Shown: positions 17,580-25,381, counted from the stretch's first letter. The stretch: DNA of 64,000 nt from Amycolatopsis echigonensis (GCF_014174495.1 NZ_JACJHR010000003.1:62001-126000), one strand, 5' to 3'. Notes: a model not told the origin generated them from the letters alone. Program-made: numbers and translations.

Positions 17580-19624
17580 TCTGATGGTTCCTTTGTCGCA
17601 GGGGCCGGCTTCTTCGCGTCGGCAGGTCGAGGAGTGCCGGGGGTGAACCCGCGCCGGACGTCACCGGCGGACGGGCGGGCCTTGCGCATCCGCGCGGCCG
17701 CCTTCTGCGACGACGCCAGCTGCCACGGCACGCTCGCCACGACCACACCCGGCTGGAACAGCAGCCTGCCCTTGAGCCGCAACGCACTTTGGTTGTGCAG
17801 CACCTGCTCCCACCAGTGCCCCACCACGTACTCCGGAATGAACACGGTGACCACGTCGCGCGGGTTCGCGCCGCGGACGCGTTTCACGTAATCCAGTACC
17901 GGCTTCGTGATTTCCCGGTACGGCGATTCGACGACCTTCAGCGGCACCTTGAACTTGTGCTCTTCCCATTCCTGGGTGAGCGCCCGGGTGTCGGCGTCGT
18001 CCACGTTGACCGTGACCGCCTCGAGCACGTCCGGGCGCATCGCCTTGGCGTAGGCCACCGCGCGCAGCGTCGGCCGGTGCAGCTTGGACACCAGCACGAT
18101 CGCGTGGTTGCGCGAGGGCAGCACGGTCGGCGCGTCGCCCATGTCCTTGAGTTCCTCGGACACCCGGTCGTAGTGCTTCCGGATCGCGGTCATGAGCGCG
18201 AAAATCGCCAACATCGCGGCGATCGCGATCCACGCGCCGAGCAGGAATTTGGTGATCAGCACGATCACCAGCACGGTGCCGGTCATGGTCAGGCCGATCG
18301 CGTTCACCGTCTGCGAGCGGCGCATCCGCCGCCGCGCGGCCGGGTCGGTCTCCTTGGCCAGCAACCGGTTCCAGTGCCGGATCATGCCCGCCTGGCTCAC
18401 CGTGAACGACACGAACACGCCCACGATGTACAGCTGGATCAGCCGGGTGACCTCCGCGTCGAACGCGATGATCAGCACCAGCGCGAAGGCCGCGAGGAAC
18501 AGGATGCCGTTGGAGAACGCCAGCCGGTCGCCGCGGGTGTGCAGCTGCCGCGGCAGGTAGCGGTCCTGGGCGAGGATCGAGCCGAGCACCGGGAAGCCGT
18601 TGAACGCGGTGTTCGCGGCCAGCAGCAGGATGATGCCGGTGGAGAACGAGATGTAGTAGAACGCGGGCGGGAAGTCGGAGAACACCGCGTGCGCGATCTG
18701 CGCGACGATCGTCTTCTGCTCGTAGCCCGCCGGCGCGCCGGCCAGCTGCCGCGCCGGGTCCTCGGCGAAGTTCACCTTCGTGACGACCGCGAGCGTGATG
18801 ATCCCGACGAGCATCGTCACCGCGAGCACGCCCATCAGCAGCAGCGTGGTGGCCGCGTTCTTCGACTTCGGCTTGCGGAACGCGGGCACGCCGTTGCTGA
18901 TCGCCTCGACCCCGGTCAGCGCCGCGGCGCCGGACGAGAAGGACCGCAGGATCAGGAACACGAACGCGAAGCCCGCCCAGTTGCCTTCCTCGTGCAACGT
19001 GAAACCGGCGCTCTCGGCGCGCATCTCGGTGCCGGTGGCGGTGCGGAAAAGCCCCCAGACCACCATGATCAGAATGCCCGCGATGAACCCGTACGTGGGG
19101 ATAGCGAAGGCTTTGCCCGATTCGCGCACCCCGCGGAGGTTGAGCGCGGTCAGCACCGCGACGATCACCACAGCGGTCAGCACCTTGTGGTCGGCCACCC
19201 ACGGGATCGCCGAACCGATGTTGGCGACACCGGACGAAGTGGACACCGCGACGGTCAGCACGTAGTCGACCAGCAGCGCGCTCGCGACCGTCAGACCGAA
19301 CTTCCCGCCGAGGTTGGTGGTCGCGACCTCGTAGTCGCCGCCGCCGCTCGGGTACGCGTGCACGTTCTGCCGGTACGACGCCACGACGACGAGCATGACC
19401 AGCGCGACCGCGACGCCGATCCACGGCGCGAAGGCGTACGCGGACAGGCCCGCGACGCTCAGCGTCAGGAAGATCTCCTCCGGCGCGTACGCCACGCTGG
19501 ACAGCGCGTCAGAGGCGAAAATGGGCAGCGCGATGCGCTTGGGCAACAGAGTGTGGGAGAGACGGTCGCTGCGGAACGGACGTCCGAGGACCAGCCGCTT
19601 CAGCACTGTCGGGAACTTCGACAC
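17576..19624 (-). CDS. KimA-like APC potassium transporter
   Basis: 682 residues: about 12 membrane spans followed by a soluble C-terminal domain of ~180 residues. The sequence recalls Bacillus subtilis KimA (YdaO), a K+/H+ symporter. Shared-looking stretches include LGRPFRS near the start, SDALSSVAYAPEEI, SYRQNVHAYPSGGGDY, LLVDYVLTVAVSTSSG, TALNLRGVRESG, FSSGAAALTGVEAISNGVP, LLLAANTAFNGFPVL and, in the C-domain, VLHNQSALRLKGRLL. Matches are from memory, not alignment. GTG 19624 begins the motif VSKFPTVLKRLVLGRP; no clear ribosome binding site is seen. It is divergent from two TrkA-type K+ gating proteins, supporting potassium transport. The mycobacterial counterpart is Rv2690c, usually called an amino-acid permease. 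Confidence 0.82.
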   Translation of the reverse strand: MSKFPTVLKRLVLGRPFRSDRLSHTLLPKRIALPIFASDALSSVAYAPEEIFLTLSVAGLSAYAFAPWIGVAVALVMLVVVASYRQNVHAYPSGGGDYEVATTNLGGKFGLTVASALLVDYVLTVAVSTSSGVANIGSAIPWVADHKVLTAVVIVAVLTALNLRGVRESGKAFAIPTYGFIAGILIMVVWGLFRTATGTEMRAESAGFTLHEEGNWAGFAFVFLILRSFSSGAAALTGVEAISNGVPAFRKPKSKNAATTLLLMGVLAVTMLVGIITLAVVTKVNFAEDPARQLAGAPAGYEQKTIVAQIAHAVFSDFPPAFYYISFSTGIILLLAANTAFNGFPVLGSILAQDRYLPRQLHTRGDRLAFSNGILFLAAFALVLIIAFDAEVTRLIQLYIVGVFVSFTVSQAGMIRHWNRLLAKETDPAARRRMRRSQTVNAIGLTMTGTVLVIVLITKFLLGAWIAIAAMLAIFALMTAIRKHYDRVSEELKDMGDAPTVLPSRNHAIVLVSKLHRPTLRAVAYAKAMRPDVLEAVTVNVDDADTRALTQEWEEHKFKVPLKVVESPYREITKPVLDYVKRVRGANPRDVVTVFIPEYVVGHWWEQVLHNQSALRLKGRLLFQPGVVVASVPWQLASSQKAAARMRKARPSAGDVRRGFTPGTPRPADAKKPAPATKEPSE

Positions 19625-19775
19625 CTGCAGAATGTACAGCGGGGCGCGGCTCCTCCGCTGAGGGCGGTGGAGGGGAGGACGGTGGCGCTGACCGAGAGAG
19701 GGCAAGGTAGGTTCGGCGCTGGTGTCCGAGGGTACCCACCAACGGGTCATCCGCACCCCTGCGAGGAGGCTAAGC

Positions 19776-20441
19776 GTGCACGTGGTGATCATGGGATGCG
19801 GCCGCGTCGGCGCGTCTCTGGCCGCGGCGCTCGAGCGGCTCGGCCACGACGTGGCCGTCATCGACAAGAACCAGCAGGCGTTCCGCAGGCTGGGCAGCGA
19901 CTTCCGCGGCCAGCAGGTCGTCGGGGCGGGATTCGACCGCCGGGTGCTCGTCGAGGCCGGGATCGAGCGCGCGGGCGCTTTCGCGGCCGTGTCGAGCGGC
20001 GACAATTCCAACATCATCTCCGCGCGGGTCGCGCGCGAGAACTTCGGCGTCGAGCACGTGGTCGCGCGGATCTACGACCACAAGCGCGCCGCGGTGTACG
20101 AACGGCTGGGCATCCCGACCGTCGCGACCGTGCCGTGGACGACCGACCGGTTCCTGCGCACCCTGCTGCCCGACGGCGTCGCCTCCGCGTGGCGCGATCC
20201 GTCCGGCAACGTCGCGCTGCTGCAGCTGCCGCTGCACGAGGGCTGGGTCGGCCGCAGCGTGCGCGAACTGCAGGAGGCCACCGGTGCGCGGGTGGCGTTC
20301 ATGATGCGTTTCGGCACCGCGGTGCTGCCGGACGCGAAAACCGTCGTGCAGGCCGACGACGACGTGTGGGTGGCGGCGCGCTCGGGCACCGTCGGAGACG
20401 TGACGAGCCTGGCCGCTCGCGCCCCCGAGGAGGAGAACTGA
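19776..20441 (+). CDS. ceoB: TrkA-type potassium-uptake regulatory protein CeoB
   Basis: Cytosolic RCK protein of 221 residues that binds NAD(H)/ATP and gates a K+ transporter. The Rossmann motif is GCGRVG at 7-12, followed by DKNQQAF with the ribose-binding acid. Residues ~1-120 form TrkA-N and ~145-215 a TrkA-C domain. GTG 19776 is set by gaggagg (19763-19769). The next gene, a second TrkA protein, starts on the last base of this stop. Equivalent to Rv2691. No TrkH/TrkG channel subunit is in the window; the only K+-type membrane partner nearby is the divergent KimA-like gene. Confidence 0.93.
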   Translation: MHVVIMGCGRVGASLAAALERLGHDVAVIDKNQQAFRRLGSDFRGQQVVGAGFDRRVLVEAGIERAGAFAAVSSGDNSNIISARVARENFGVEHVVARIYDHKRAAVYERLGIPTVATVPWTTDRFLRTLLPDGVASAWRDPSGNVALLQLPLHEGWVGRSVRELQEATGARVAFMMRFGTAVLPDAKTVVQADDDVWVAARSGTVGDVTSLAARAPEEEN

Positions 20442-21097
20442 TGCGGGTCGCGATCGCGGGCGCGGGAGCCGTCGGGCAGTCCATCGCCGCCGAGCTCATC
20501 GACGCGCGCCACCAGGTGATGCTGATCGAGCGCGACGCCGACCAGTTCGAGCCGGAATCCGTTCCGCAGGCCGACTGGGTTCTCGGCGACGCGTGCGAGG
20601 TGTCGATCCTCGAGGAGTCCGGCATCGAACGCTGCGACGTCGTGATCGCGGCGAGCGGCGACGACAAGGCGAACCTCGTGGTGTCGCTGCTGGCGAAGAC
20701 GGAATTCGCCGTGCGGCGCGTGGTGGCGCGGGTGAACAACCCGGCCAATGAATGGCTTTTCACCGACGCGTGGGGCGTCGACGTGGCCGTGTCGACGCCG
20801 CGGATGCTCGCCGCGATGGTCGAGGAGGCGGTGAGCGTCGGCGATCTGGTGCGGCTCATGACGTTCCGGCAGGGGCAGGCGAACCTGGTGGAACTCACCC
20901 TGCCGGAGGAGACGCCGCTGGCGGGCAAGCCGGTGAGCGAACTGGAGCTGCCGCGCGACGCGGCGCTGGTGACCATCCTGCGCGGCGACCGGGTGATCGT
21001 GCCGCAGCCGGAGGATCCGCTGGAGGCGGGCGACGAGCTGCTGTTCGTCGCGACCTCGGACGTCGAACCGGAGATCCGCACGGCGCTCGGCTACTGA
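20441..21097 (+). CDS. ceoC: TrkA-type potassium-uptake regulatory protein CeoC
   Basis: Second RCK protein, 218 residues, with TrkA-N (GAGAVG at 7-12, IERDADQFE as the ribose-binding segment) and a C-terminal TrkA-C domain (LTLPEETPLAGKPVSELELP near 146-165). ATG 20441 overlaps the ceoB stop by one base and is preceded by aggagaac. The pair probably forms a mixed ring, as the two have diverged but keep the same layout. Equivalent to Rv2692. A strong bidirectional terminator follows at 21102. Confidence 0.93.
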   Translation: MRVAIAGAGAVGQSIAAELIDARHQVMLIERDADQFEPESVPQADWVLGDACEVSILEESGIERCDVVIAASGDDKANLVVSLLAKTEFAVRRVVARVNNPANEWLFTDAWGVDVAVSTPRMLAAMVEEAVSVGDLVRLMTFRQGQANLVELTLPEETPLAGKPVSELELPRDAALVTILRGDRVIVPQPEDPLEAGDELLFVATSDVEPEIRTALGY

Positions 21098-21101
21098 CGC
21101 A

Positions 21102-21145
21102 ACGCGAAAAGGGGCGGCCCGCGGCGGGTCCGCCCCTTTTCGCGT
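21102..21145. terminator. Bidirectional terminator between ceoC and the DUF3159 gene
   Basis: Perfect 16-base stem (21102-21117 with 21130-21145) and 12-base loop. The stem itself contains an A4 run on one arm and the matching T4 run on the other, so it can terminate the convergent transcripts of ceoC (+) and the DUF3159 gene (-, ending 21158). Confidence 0.85.
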
Positions 21146-21157
21146 ACGTATGTCGGA

Positions 21158-21904
21158 TCAGGTCTCGGGCGTCGGCGCCTGCGCGTATTTCTTCCGCAGC
21201 CGCGCCTCTATCTGCGCGTCGGTTTCCGGCTCCGGTTCTTCCTCGGCAAGCGCCTTCAGCCGTTTGTCGGAGCGGCGCACCGCCCAGACGACCACCAGCA
21301 GCCCGATCGCGTACAGCGGGTAGCCCATCGCGATCTTGGCGAACGCGAGCCAGCCGGTCTGGTCGCCGTCGTAGAGCCAGCGCTGCACCACGAAGCGGGC
21401 CGCGAAGATGACGGCCATCGCGAGCGTCGCGACGTCGTAGCCGTAGCGGGACGGCTTGTCCTTGCGCCAGGCGGTGCCGTTGCCGTTGAGCGCGTTCCAC
21501 ACGACGCCCGCCAGCGGCCAGCGCACCAGCACCGAGACCACGAATACGGCGCAGTACGCGAGGCTCGCCCAGATGCCGAAGAGGAAGAACCCCTTCGCGG
21601 ATCCGGTGCGGAACGCGATGAACGCCGCGATCGCGACGCCGAAGAATCCCGAGATGGCCGGCTGCAGCGGCTCCTTGCGCACCACGCGCAGGACGGTGAT
21701 GGCCACCGCGCTGCCGATCGAGCCCCAGATCGCCACGGTGAGCCCGAAGAACGCGTTCAGTAGGACGAACACGATGACCGGCACCGAGGAGTAGAACAGG
21801 CCGGAAACCCCGCCCATCTGCTCCATCAGCGTCGGCTGCCGCTCTTCGTCGTCGCCCGGTCCGGGCGCGTCCTTCTCGTCGCGGGGAGCAGCGGGTTCAT
21901 TCAC
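21158..21904 (-). CDS. DUF3159 membrane protein
   Basis: 248 residues: an acidic N-terminal tail (PRDEKDAPGPGDDEERQ), about six membrane spans between residues 35 and 215, and a charged C-terminal tail. Position and strand match Rv2693c, a DUF3159 protein. GTG 21904 lies nine bases after the OB-fold gene stop, so they form a two-gene operon. Function is unknown for the family; conserved linkage to ceoBC in actinobacteria is the only hint. Confidence 0.85.
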   Translation of the reverse strand: MNEPAAPRDEKDAPGPGDDEERQPTLMEQMGGVSGLFYSSVPVIVFVLLNAFFGLTVAIWGSIGSAVAITVLRVVRKEPLQPAISGFFGVAIAAFIAFRTGSAKGFFLFGIWASLAYCAVFVVSVLVRWPLAGVVWNALNGNGTAWRKDKPSRYGYDVATLAMAVIFAARFVVQRWLYDGDQTGWLAFAKIAMGYPLYAIGLLVVVWAVRRSDKRLKALAEEEPEPETDAQIEARLRKKYAQAPTPET

Positions 21905-21913
21905 GAGCGTTGA

Positions 21914-22294
21914 TCACCCTACCGGGCTCTGGAGTTCGTAATACGGGTTGTAGAGCACCTTCTGCCCGTCCCGTTCGGCCATCCGGCCGCGCACCTTGAC
22001 AGTACGGCCGGGCTCGATGCCGGGAATCCGGCGCCTGCCCAACCAGATTAACGTCACGCCCTGCGTGCCGTCGAACAGCTCCGCCTGCAGCGAGGCGGGC
22101 CCGTCGGTCGGCGACAGCTCGACGCTGCGCAGCCTTCCGAGCACTGTCACCTCTTCGCCGGACCGGCAGTCACACGCGCGCTGCGCGCCTTCGGCACCCG
22201 ACCTCTCGGACATCTCGTCGGCGTCGAGGTCCTCGACGTCGCTGGTCAGCTTGCGAACCAACCGGCTGAAGTAGCCGCCGTCCTTGGCGGACAT
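21914..22294 (-). CDS. OB-fold nucleic-acid-binding protein
   Basis: 126 residues. Residues ~45-120 have the OB-fold pattern: VTVLGRLRSVEL, QAELFDGTQGVTLIWLGRR, GRTVKVRGRMAERDG and a closing YNPYYEL. This resembles the anticodon-binding/RecG-wedge type OB fold. Corresponds to Rv2694c. ATG 22294 has aggag upstream. It leads the operon with the DUF3159 gene. A role in RNA or DNA binding is likely from the fold; the target is unknown. Confidence 0.85.
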   Translation of the reverse strand: MSAKDGGYFSRLVRKLTSDVEDLDADEMSERSGAEGAQRACDCRSGEEVTVLGRLRSVELSPTDGPASLQAELFDGTQGVTLIWLGRRRIPGIEPGRTVKVRGRMAERDGQKVLYNPYYELQSPVG

Positions 22295-22398
22295 GGTGTG
22301 CTCCTGTGCTCCGGGGCCCCCGACTTCGTTCGGCCCGTGCGTGTTCCAGCGTAGCTGCGGTCCCAGCTAGGGAAACGGGTTTGCGGCAAGATCGCAAC

Positions 22399-23154
22399 GT
22401 GACGTCCGCAATCCGTCTCCCGGCCGCTGTCCTGTTGCCCGGGACTGGCTCTGACGAGGTCTTCGTGCGCTCGGTGTTCGGCGGGCCGCTCGCGGCGCTC
22501 GGCGTGCCGATGATCACGCCCGCGCCTTCTCCCGGGGCGGGTCTCGCCGAGGGGTTTCTGGCTGAGCTGGACCGTCTCGCTGACCGGTACGGGACCTTGC
22601 TGGTGGGCGGGATTTCGTTCGGGGCGCATCTCGCGGCGGAGTGGGCGGTGGCGAATCCCGGGCGTTGCGGGGGGCTGCTGGCGGCGCTCCCGGCCTGGAA
22701 CGGGGAATCCGCGCAAGCACCCGCGGCGGTGGCTGCGACGGTTACAGCGGATCTGGTGGCTTCCTCTGGGGTGGAGGGGGCTTTGGCGCAGGCTGCCGGC
22801 GGGAGCCCGGGGTGGCTCGCGGAGGAGCTGGGGCGGGCGTGGCGGCGGCATGGGGCGGGGTTGGAGGCTGGGTTGCGGGTGGCGGCCGGGAGGGCGGCAC
22901 CGACGGTGGAGGCGTTGCGGGGGGTGGGGGTTCCGGCTGGGGTCGGGGGGTGTGTGGACGATCCGGTGCATCCCGTTTCGGTTGCCCGGGAGTGGGCACG
23001 GGCGTTGCCTCGCGGGGTGTGCGGGGAGACGTCGCTGGAGGCGGTGGGGCAGGATCGGGAGACGCTGGGGAGGGTGACTGTTTTGGCGTTTTTGCGGGCG
23101 TTGGGAGGATTCGGCTCGTCGCCTGGCGGCGACATTGCGCCGGGTCGCGCGTAG
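22399..23154 (+). CDS. Alpha/beta-hydrolase-like protein
   Basis: 251 residues. The nucleophile elbow is GGISFGAHLAAEWA near 70-83 with Ser73, and the first strand is AAVLLPGTGSDEVF. A late Asp-His pair is plausible in VDDPVHPVSVARE. Position and strand match Rv2695. GTG 22399 is 104 bases from the divergent OB-fold gene; no strong ribosome binding site is seen. The coding strand is unusually rich in G runs from 22640 on. The last ~15 codons (SPGGDIAPGRA) are supplied by the dispersed repeat beginning at 23110, suggesting that the original end was altered. Confidence 0.72.
   Translation: MTSAIRLPAAVLLPGTGSDEVFVRSVFGGPLAALGVPMITPAPSPGAGLAEGFLAELDRLADRYGTLLVGGISFGAHLAAEWAVANPGRCGGLLAALPAWNGESAQAPAAVAATVTADLVASSGVEGALAQAAGGSPGWLAEELGRAWRRHGAGLEAGLRVAAGRAAPTVEALRGVGVPAGVGGCVDDPVHPVSVAREWARALPRGVCGETSLEAVGQDRETLGRVTVLAFLRALGGFGSSPGGDIAPGRA
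22919..22950 (+). other. G-quadruplex-type sequence inside the hydrolase gene
   Basis: Four G runs of 6, 5, 4 and 6 bases (22919-22924, 22926-22930, 22939-22942, 22945-22950) with loops of 1, 8 and 2 bases on the coding strand. This fits the standard intramolecular G4 pattern. Whether it folds in the cell is unknown. Confidence 0.5.
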
Positions 23155-23282
23155 GGGCACCCCGAAGCTGGATTGTGCTGACGGTTCGAGGGTGCTTGTC
23201 AAGGCGGGAAAGATGCCTTGACAAGCACCCTCGAACCGCAGGGAAGGCTTCGTATCGGGGTGCAGGGCGGGGCTGGCTGCCT
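23110..23282 (-). repeat. Dispersed palindromic repeat, copy 1 (inverted)
   Basis: Reverse-orientation copy of the element also found at 25084-25258 and 60400-60549. It contains a perfect 24-base stem (23182-23205 with 23215-23238) around the nine-base loop gggaaagat (23206-23214). An outer inverted repeat, gcaccccgaagc-like, sits at 23157-23168 and 23248-23263. A separate conserved block with tcgcctggcggcga (23120-23133) lies at the left end. The left end codes for the C-terminus of the hydrolase. The element lies between convergent genes. Confidence 0.88.
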
Positions 23283-23327
23283 GGGTGAGTTGGGTGCGCT
23301 GGCTGCGGGTCGTCGGGTGGGGTGAAA

Positions 23328-23360
23328 AAGGCCCTCACGGAGTGCGTCCGTGAGGGCCTT
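23328..23360 (-). terminator. Terminator of the dut-DUF3710 operon
   Basis: Perfect 14-base stem (23328-23341 with 23347-23360), five-base loop gtgcg. Read on the minus strand it runs into a T tract (complement of 23325-23329) 20 bases past the DUF3710 stop. Confidence 0.85.
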
Positions 23361-23379
23361 GGGGAGCTGGAGCTTGTTT

Positions 23380-24042
23380 TTAGCCTTGCTGTTCGGCGAT
23401 GTGCTGTGCCACTGCGTCGGGGAGGGTGATGGGGAGCGGGGTGCGCACCGGCATCGGGGAGTTGCCTCGGTCTACGACGGTGCGGCGCACGATCGCTCGG
23501 AGCACCTCGGGGGCTTGCGAGGCGGTCGATTGCGGGCCGGCGATCACGCCGCGCAGCATCCAGCGCGGGCCGTCCACTCCGACGAACCGCAGGGCTACGT
23601 CGCCGACGATCGCGGACAGTTCCATGCCCCATTCGCCTCGGCCGATGTTGACCTTCGCGCCGTCCGCGCGCAGCTGGTCGGCGAGTTCGTTGCTCACTTC
23701 GCGCCACAGGCCGCCGGATTTCGGCGCCGCGTAGGCGCTGACGGTGATCTGCCCGACTTCGGTCACGACGTGCACCGCGCGCACGCCGCCTTCCTCCGGG
23801 TCCATTTCGACCTGCACCTGCGAACCGTCGGGCACCGGTACGCGCACCGAGCCCAGGTCGATGCGCGGGATGCCGTCTTCTTCGGCCTCGGCGACGTCGA
23901 ACGGGCCGTCGGTGGTCTCCGACAGCTGGTCCTCGGGTTCGAGCGCGTCGTCGGTGCCGGCTTCGGCGCTTTCTCCGCTCTGAGCGGCGACGCCCCCGGT
24001 CTCGTCGTCGCCGGACCGGCGCTTGCGTCCGAAAATCCCCAC
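23380..24042 (-). CDS. DUF3710 protein
   Basis: 220 residues from GTG 24042: MGIFGRKRRSGDDE, then an acidic low-complexity stretch to ~residue 60, then a compact domain (IDLGSVRVPVPDGSQVQVEM, GPRWMLRGVIAGP, TVVDRGNSPMPVRTPLPI). It matches Rv2696c, a DUF3710 protein. The start overlaps the dut stop by one base, so translation is coupled to dut. Function unknown; constant pairing with dut in actinobacteria suggests, weakly, a link to nucleotide metabolism. Confidence 0.85.
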   Translation of the reverse strand: MGIFGRKRRSGDDETGGVAAQSGESAEAGTDDALEPEDQLSETTDGPFDVAEAEEDGIPRIDLGSVRVPVPDGSQVQVEMDPEEGGVRAVHVVTEVGQITVSAYAAPKSGGLWREVSNELADQLRADGAKVNIGRGEWGMELSAIVGDVALRFVGVDGPRWMLRGVIAGPQSTASQAPEVLRAIVRRTVVDRGNSPMPVRTPLPITLPDAVAQHIAEQQG

Positions 24043-24545
24043 TATCGTTCCGTTCCTTCCCCGGTGCCCGCGCCGGTGTCTCCGGCGCCAGCTGCCAGTG
24101 TGGCGTGCCCGCCGGTCGAGCCGTAACCTCCCGCGCCGCGTTCGGTCCCGTCGAGTTCGGCGACCTCGACGAACTCCGCGTGCTCCACCCGCTGGATCAC
24201 CAGCTGCGCGATCCGGTCGCCGCGCGCCAGCACGATTTTCTCGCGCGGGTCGTGATTGACCAGACAGACTTTGATCTCGCCGCGGTAGCCCGAGTCGATC
24301 GTGCCCGGAGTGTTGACCACCGACAATCCGACGCGCGCCGCGAGCCCCGAGCGAGGGTGCACGAACCCGGCGTACCCGGAAGGCAGCGCGATCGCGACCC
24401 CGGTGCCGACGACCCCGCGCTCGCCGGGCCCGAGCACGATATCCGAGGTGGTGACGAGATCGGCCCCGGCGTCGCCGGGCCGGGCATAGGCGGGCGGCGG
24501 GACTTGCGGGTCGAGCCGCTGAAGGAGGACCTGAACGCTGGACAC
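24042..24545 (-). CDS. dut: Deoxyuridine 5'-triphosphate nucleotidohydrolase (dUTPase)
   Basis: Hydrolyses dUTP to dUMP, keeping uracil out of DNA and feeding thymidylate synthesis. 167 residues, trimeric dUTPase type. All five motifs are visible: PGDAGADL (1), [11 protein letters not shown] (2), [16 protein letters not shown] (3), [11 protein letters not shown] (4) and the C-terminal GGYGSTGGH (5). GTG 24545 gives the standard N-terminus. No ribosome binding site precedes it; a -10-like TAGTCT eight bases upstream on this strand suggests a leaderless transcript. A Gly/Ala-rich tail of ~20 residues follows motif 5. Matches Rv2697c. Confidence 0.96.
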   Translation of the reverse strand: MSSVQVLLQRLDPQVPPPAYARPGDAGADLVTTSDIVLGPGERGVVGTGVAIALPSGYAGFVHPRSGLAARVGLSVVNTPGTIDSGYRGEIKVCLVNHDPREKIVLARGDRIAQLVIQRVEHAEFVEVAELDGTERGAGGYGSTGGHATLAAGAGDTGAGTGEGTER

Positions 24546-24553
24546 GGGCGGCG

Positions 24554-24563
24554 AGACTACCCT
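24554..24563. promoter_or_regulatory. Overlapping divergent -10 elements for dut and the DUF3093 gene
   Basis: The two start codons face away from each other with 24 bases between. On the minus strand TAGTCT (24559-24554) ends eight bases before the dut start. On the plus strand TACCCT (24558-24563) ends six bases before the DUF3093 start. The two share the central TA. Both fit the TANNNT pattern and would yield leaderless mRNAs. Confidence 0.45.
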
Positions 24564-24569
24564 TGTCGT

Positions 24570-25055
24570 GTGGCTGACCGCGTGAACACCGCCGCGACGG
24601 GCGTCGTCGCACACTCAGAACGGCTCTACCTGCCATGGTGGGGCTGGCCCCTGCCGATGGCCGGAGCGATCCTGCTGGGCGTCGAGGTCCACCTGGGCTA
24701 CCCGTCGATCCCGATGTGGATCCCGCTCGCGGTCGCCGTGCCGGTCATGGCCGCGCTCCTGCTCTCGCTGGGCAGGGCGAAAATCAAGATCACCAGCGGC
24801 GACGACCCCGAACTCTGGGTCGGCGACGCCCACCTCCCGCTGCGCTACGTCGGCGAAATCACCGTCGTGGAAAAAGACGCCAAACGCCACGCCCTGGGCC
24901 GCGACGGCGACCCCGCCGCCTTCGTCCTGCACCGCGGCTGGATAGGCCCCGCCGTCCGGTTCACCCTGACCGACCCAGCCGACCCCACCCCCTACTGGCT
25001 CTTCAGCACCCGCAAGCCACAACGAGTAGTCGAACTCCTCCGCGGCACCGCCTGA
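24570..25055 (+). CDS. DUF3093 membrane protein
   Basis: 161 residues with two membrane spans near 22-65 ([37 protein letters not shown]) and a cytoplasmic domain ending [18 protein letters not shown]. Pattern, position and strand match Rv2698 (DUF3093). GTG 24570 appears leaderless, six bases after a -10-like element; GTG 24582 is an alternative. Function unknown. Confidence 0.83.
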   Translation: MADRVNTAATGVVAHSERLYLPWWGWPLPMAGAILLGVEVHLGYPSIPMWIPLAVAVPVMAALLLSLGRAKIKITSGDDPELWVGDAHLPLRYVGEITVVEKDAKRHALGRDGDPAAFVLHRGWIGPAVRFTLTDPADPTPYWLFSTRKPQRVVELLRGTA

Positions 25056-25083
25056 CAAACCGCCGCCAGCACACCCAACGCAC

Positions 25084-25258
25084 GAGGCAGCCAGCCCCCG
25101 CCCTGCACCCCGATACGAAGCCTTCCCTGCGGTCGGTGGGTGCTTGTCAAGGCATCTTTCCCGCCTTGACAAGCACCCACCGACCGTCAGCACAATCAAG
25201 CTTCGGGGTGCCCCTACGCCCCACCCACAGCAATGTCGCCGCCAGGCGACGAGCCGAA
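25084..25258 (+). repeat. Dispersed palindromic repeat, copy 2
   Basis: Full copy of the element. Perfect 24-base stem (25130-25153 with 25163-25186), nine-base loop atctttccc. Outer inverted repeat gcaccccgatacgaagc (25105-25121) against gcttcggggtgc (25200-25211). The conserved block with tcgccgccaggcga occurs at 25236-25249. The ten outer stem positions differ from copies 1 and 3, with matching changes on the other arm. It fills the gap between the convergent DUF3093 and DUF4193 genes. Confidence 0.9.
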
Positions 25259-25381
25259 CCCACGACACACCCCGAACACGAGTAAGGGGGCCGCCCCGAA
25301 GGCCGACCCCCCTGCTACCCGGTCACACCAGACCGCGAAACCCCGTGAATCTCCCTGTGGTTCCCCTCGAAAATCCCCAGG

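Noticed and set aside
17789..20440. Plus-strand frame opposite the KimA-like gene, continuous with ceoC
   Set aside because: The frame is open by composition only; the ceoC protein begins at ATG 20441 with its Rossmann motif, and the upstream part has no protein-like features.
22742..23707. Minus-strand frame across the repeat element and DUF3710 end
   Set aside because: Pro-rich translation of C-rich DNA opposite a G-run stretch; no start signal.
23110..25258. Repeat copies 1 and 2 as termini of a small composite transposon around DUF3710-dut-DUF3093
   Set aside because: The enclosed genes are syntenic with M. tuberculosis and core; there is no transposase and no target duplication, so the inverted pair more likely reflects independent copies.
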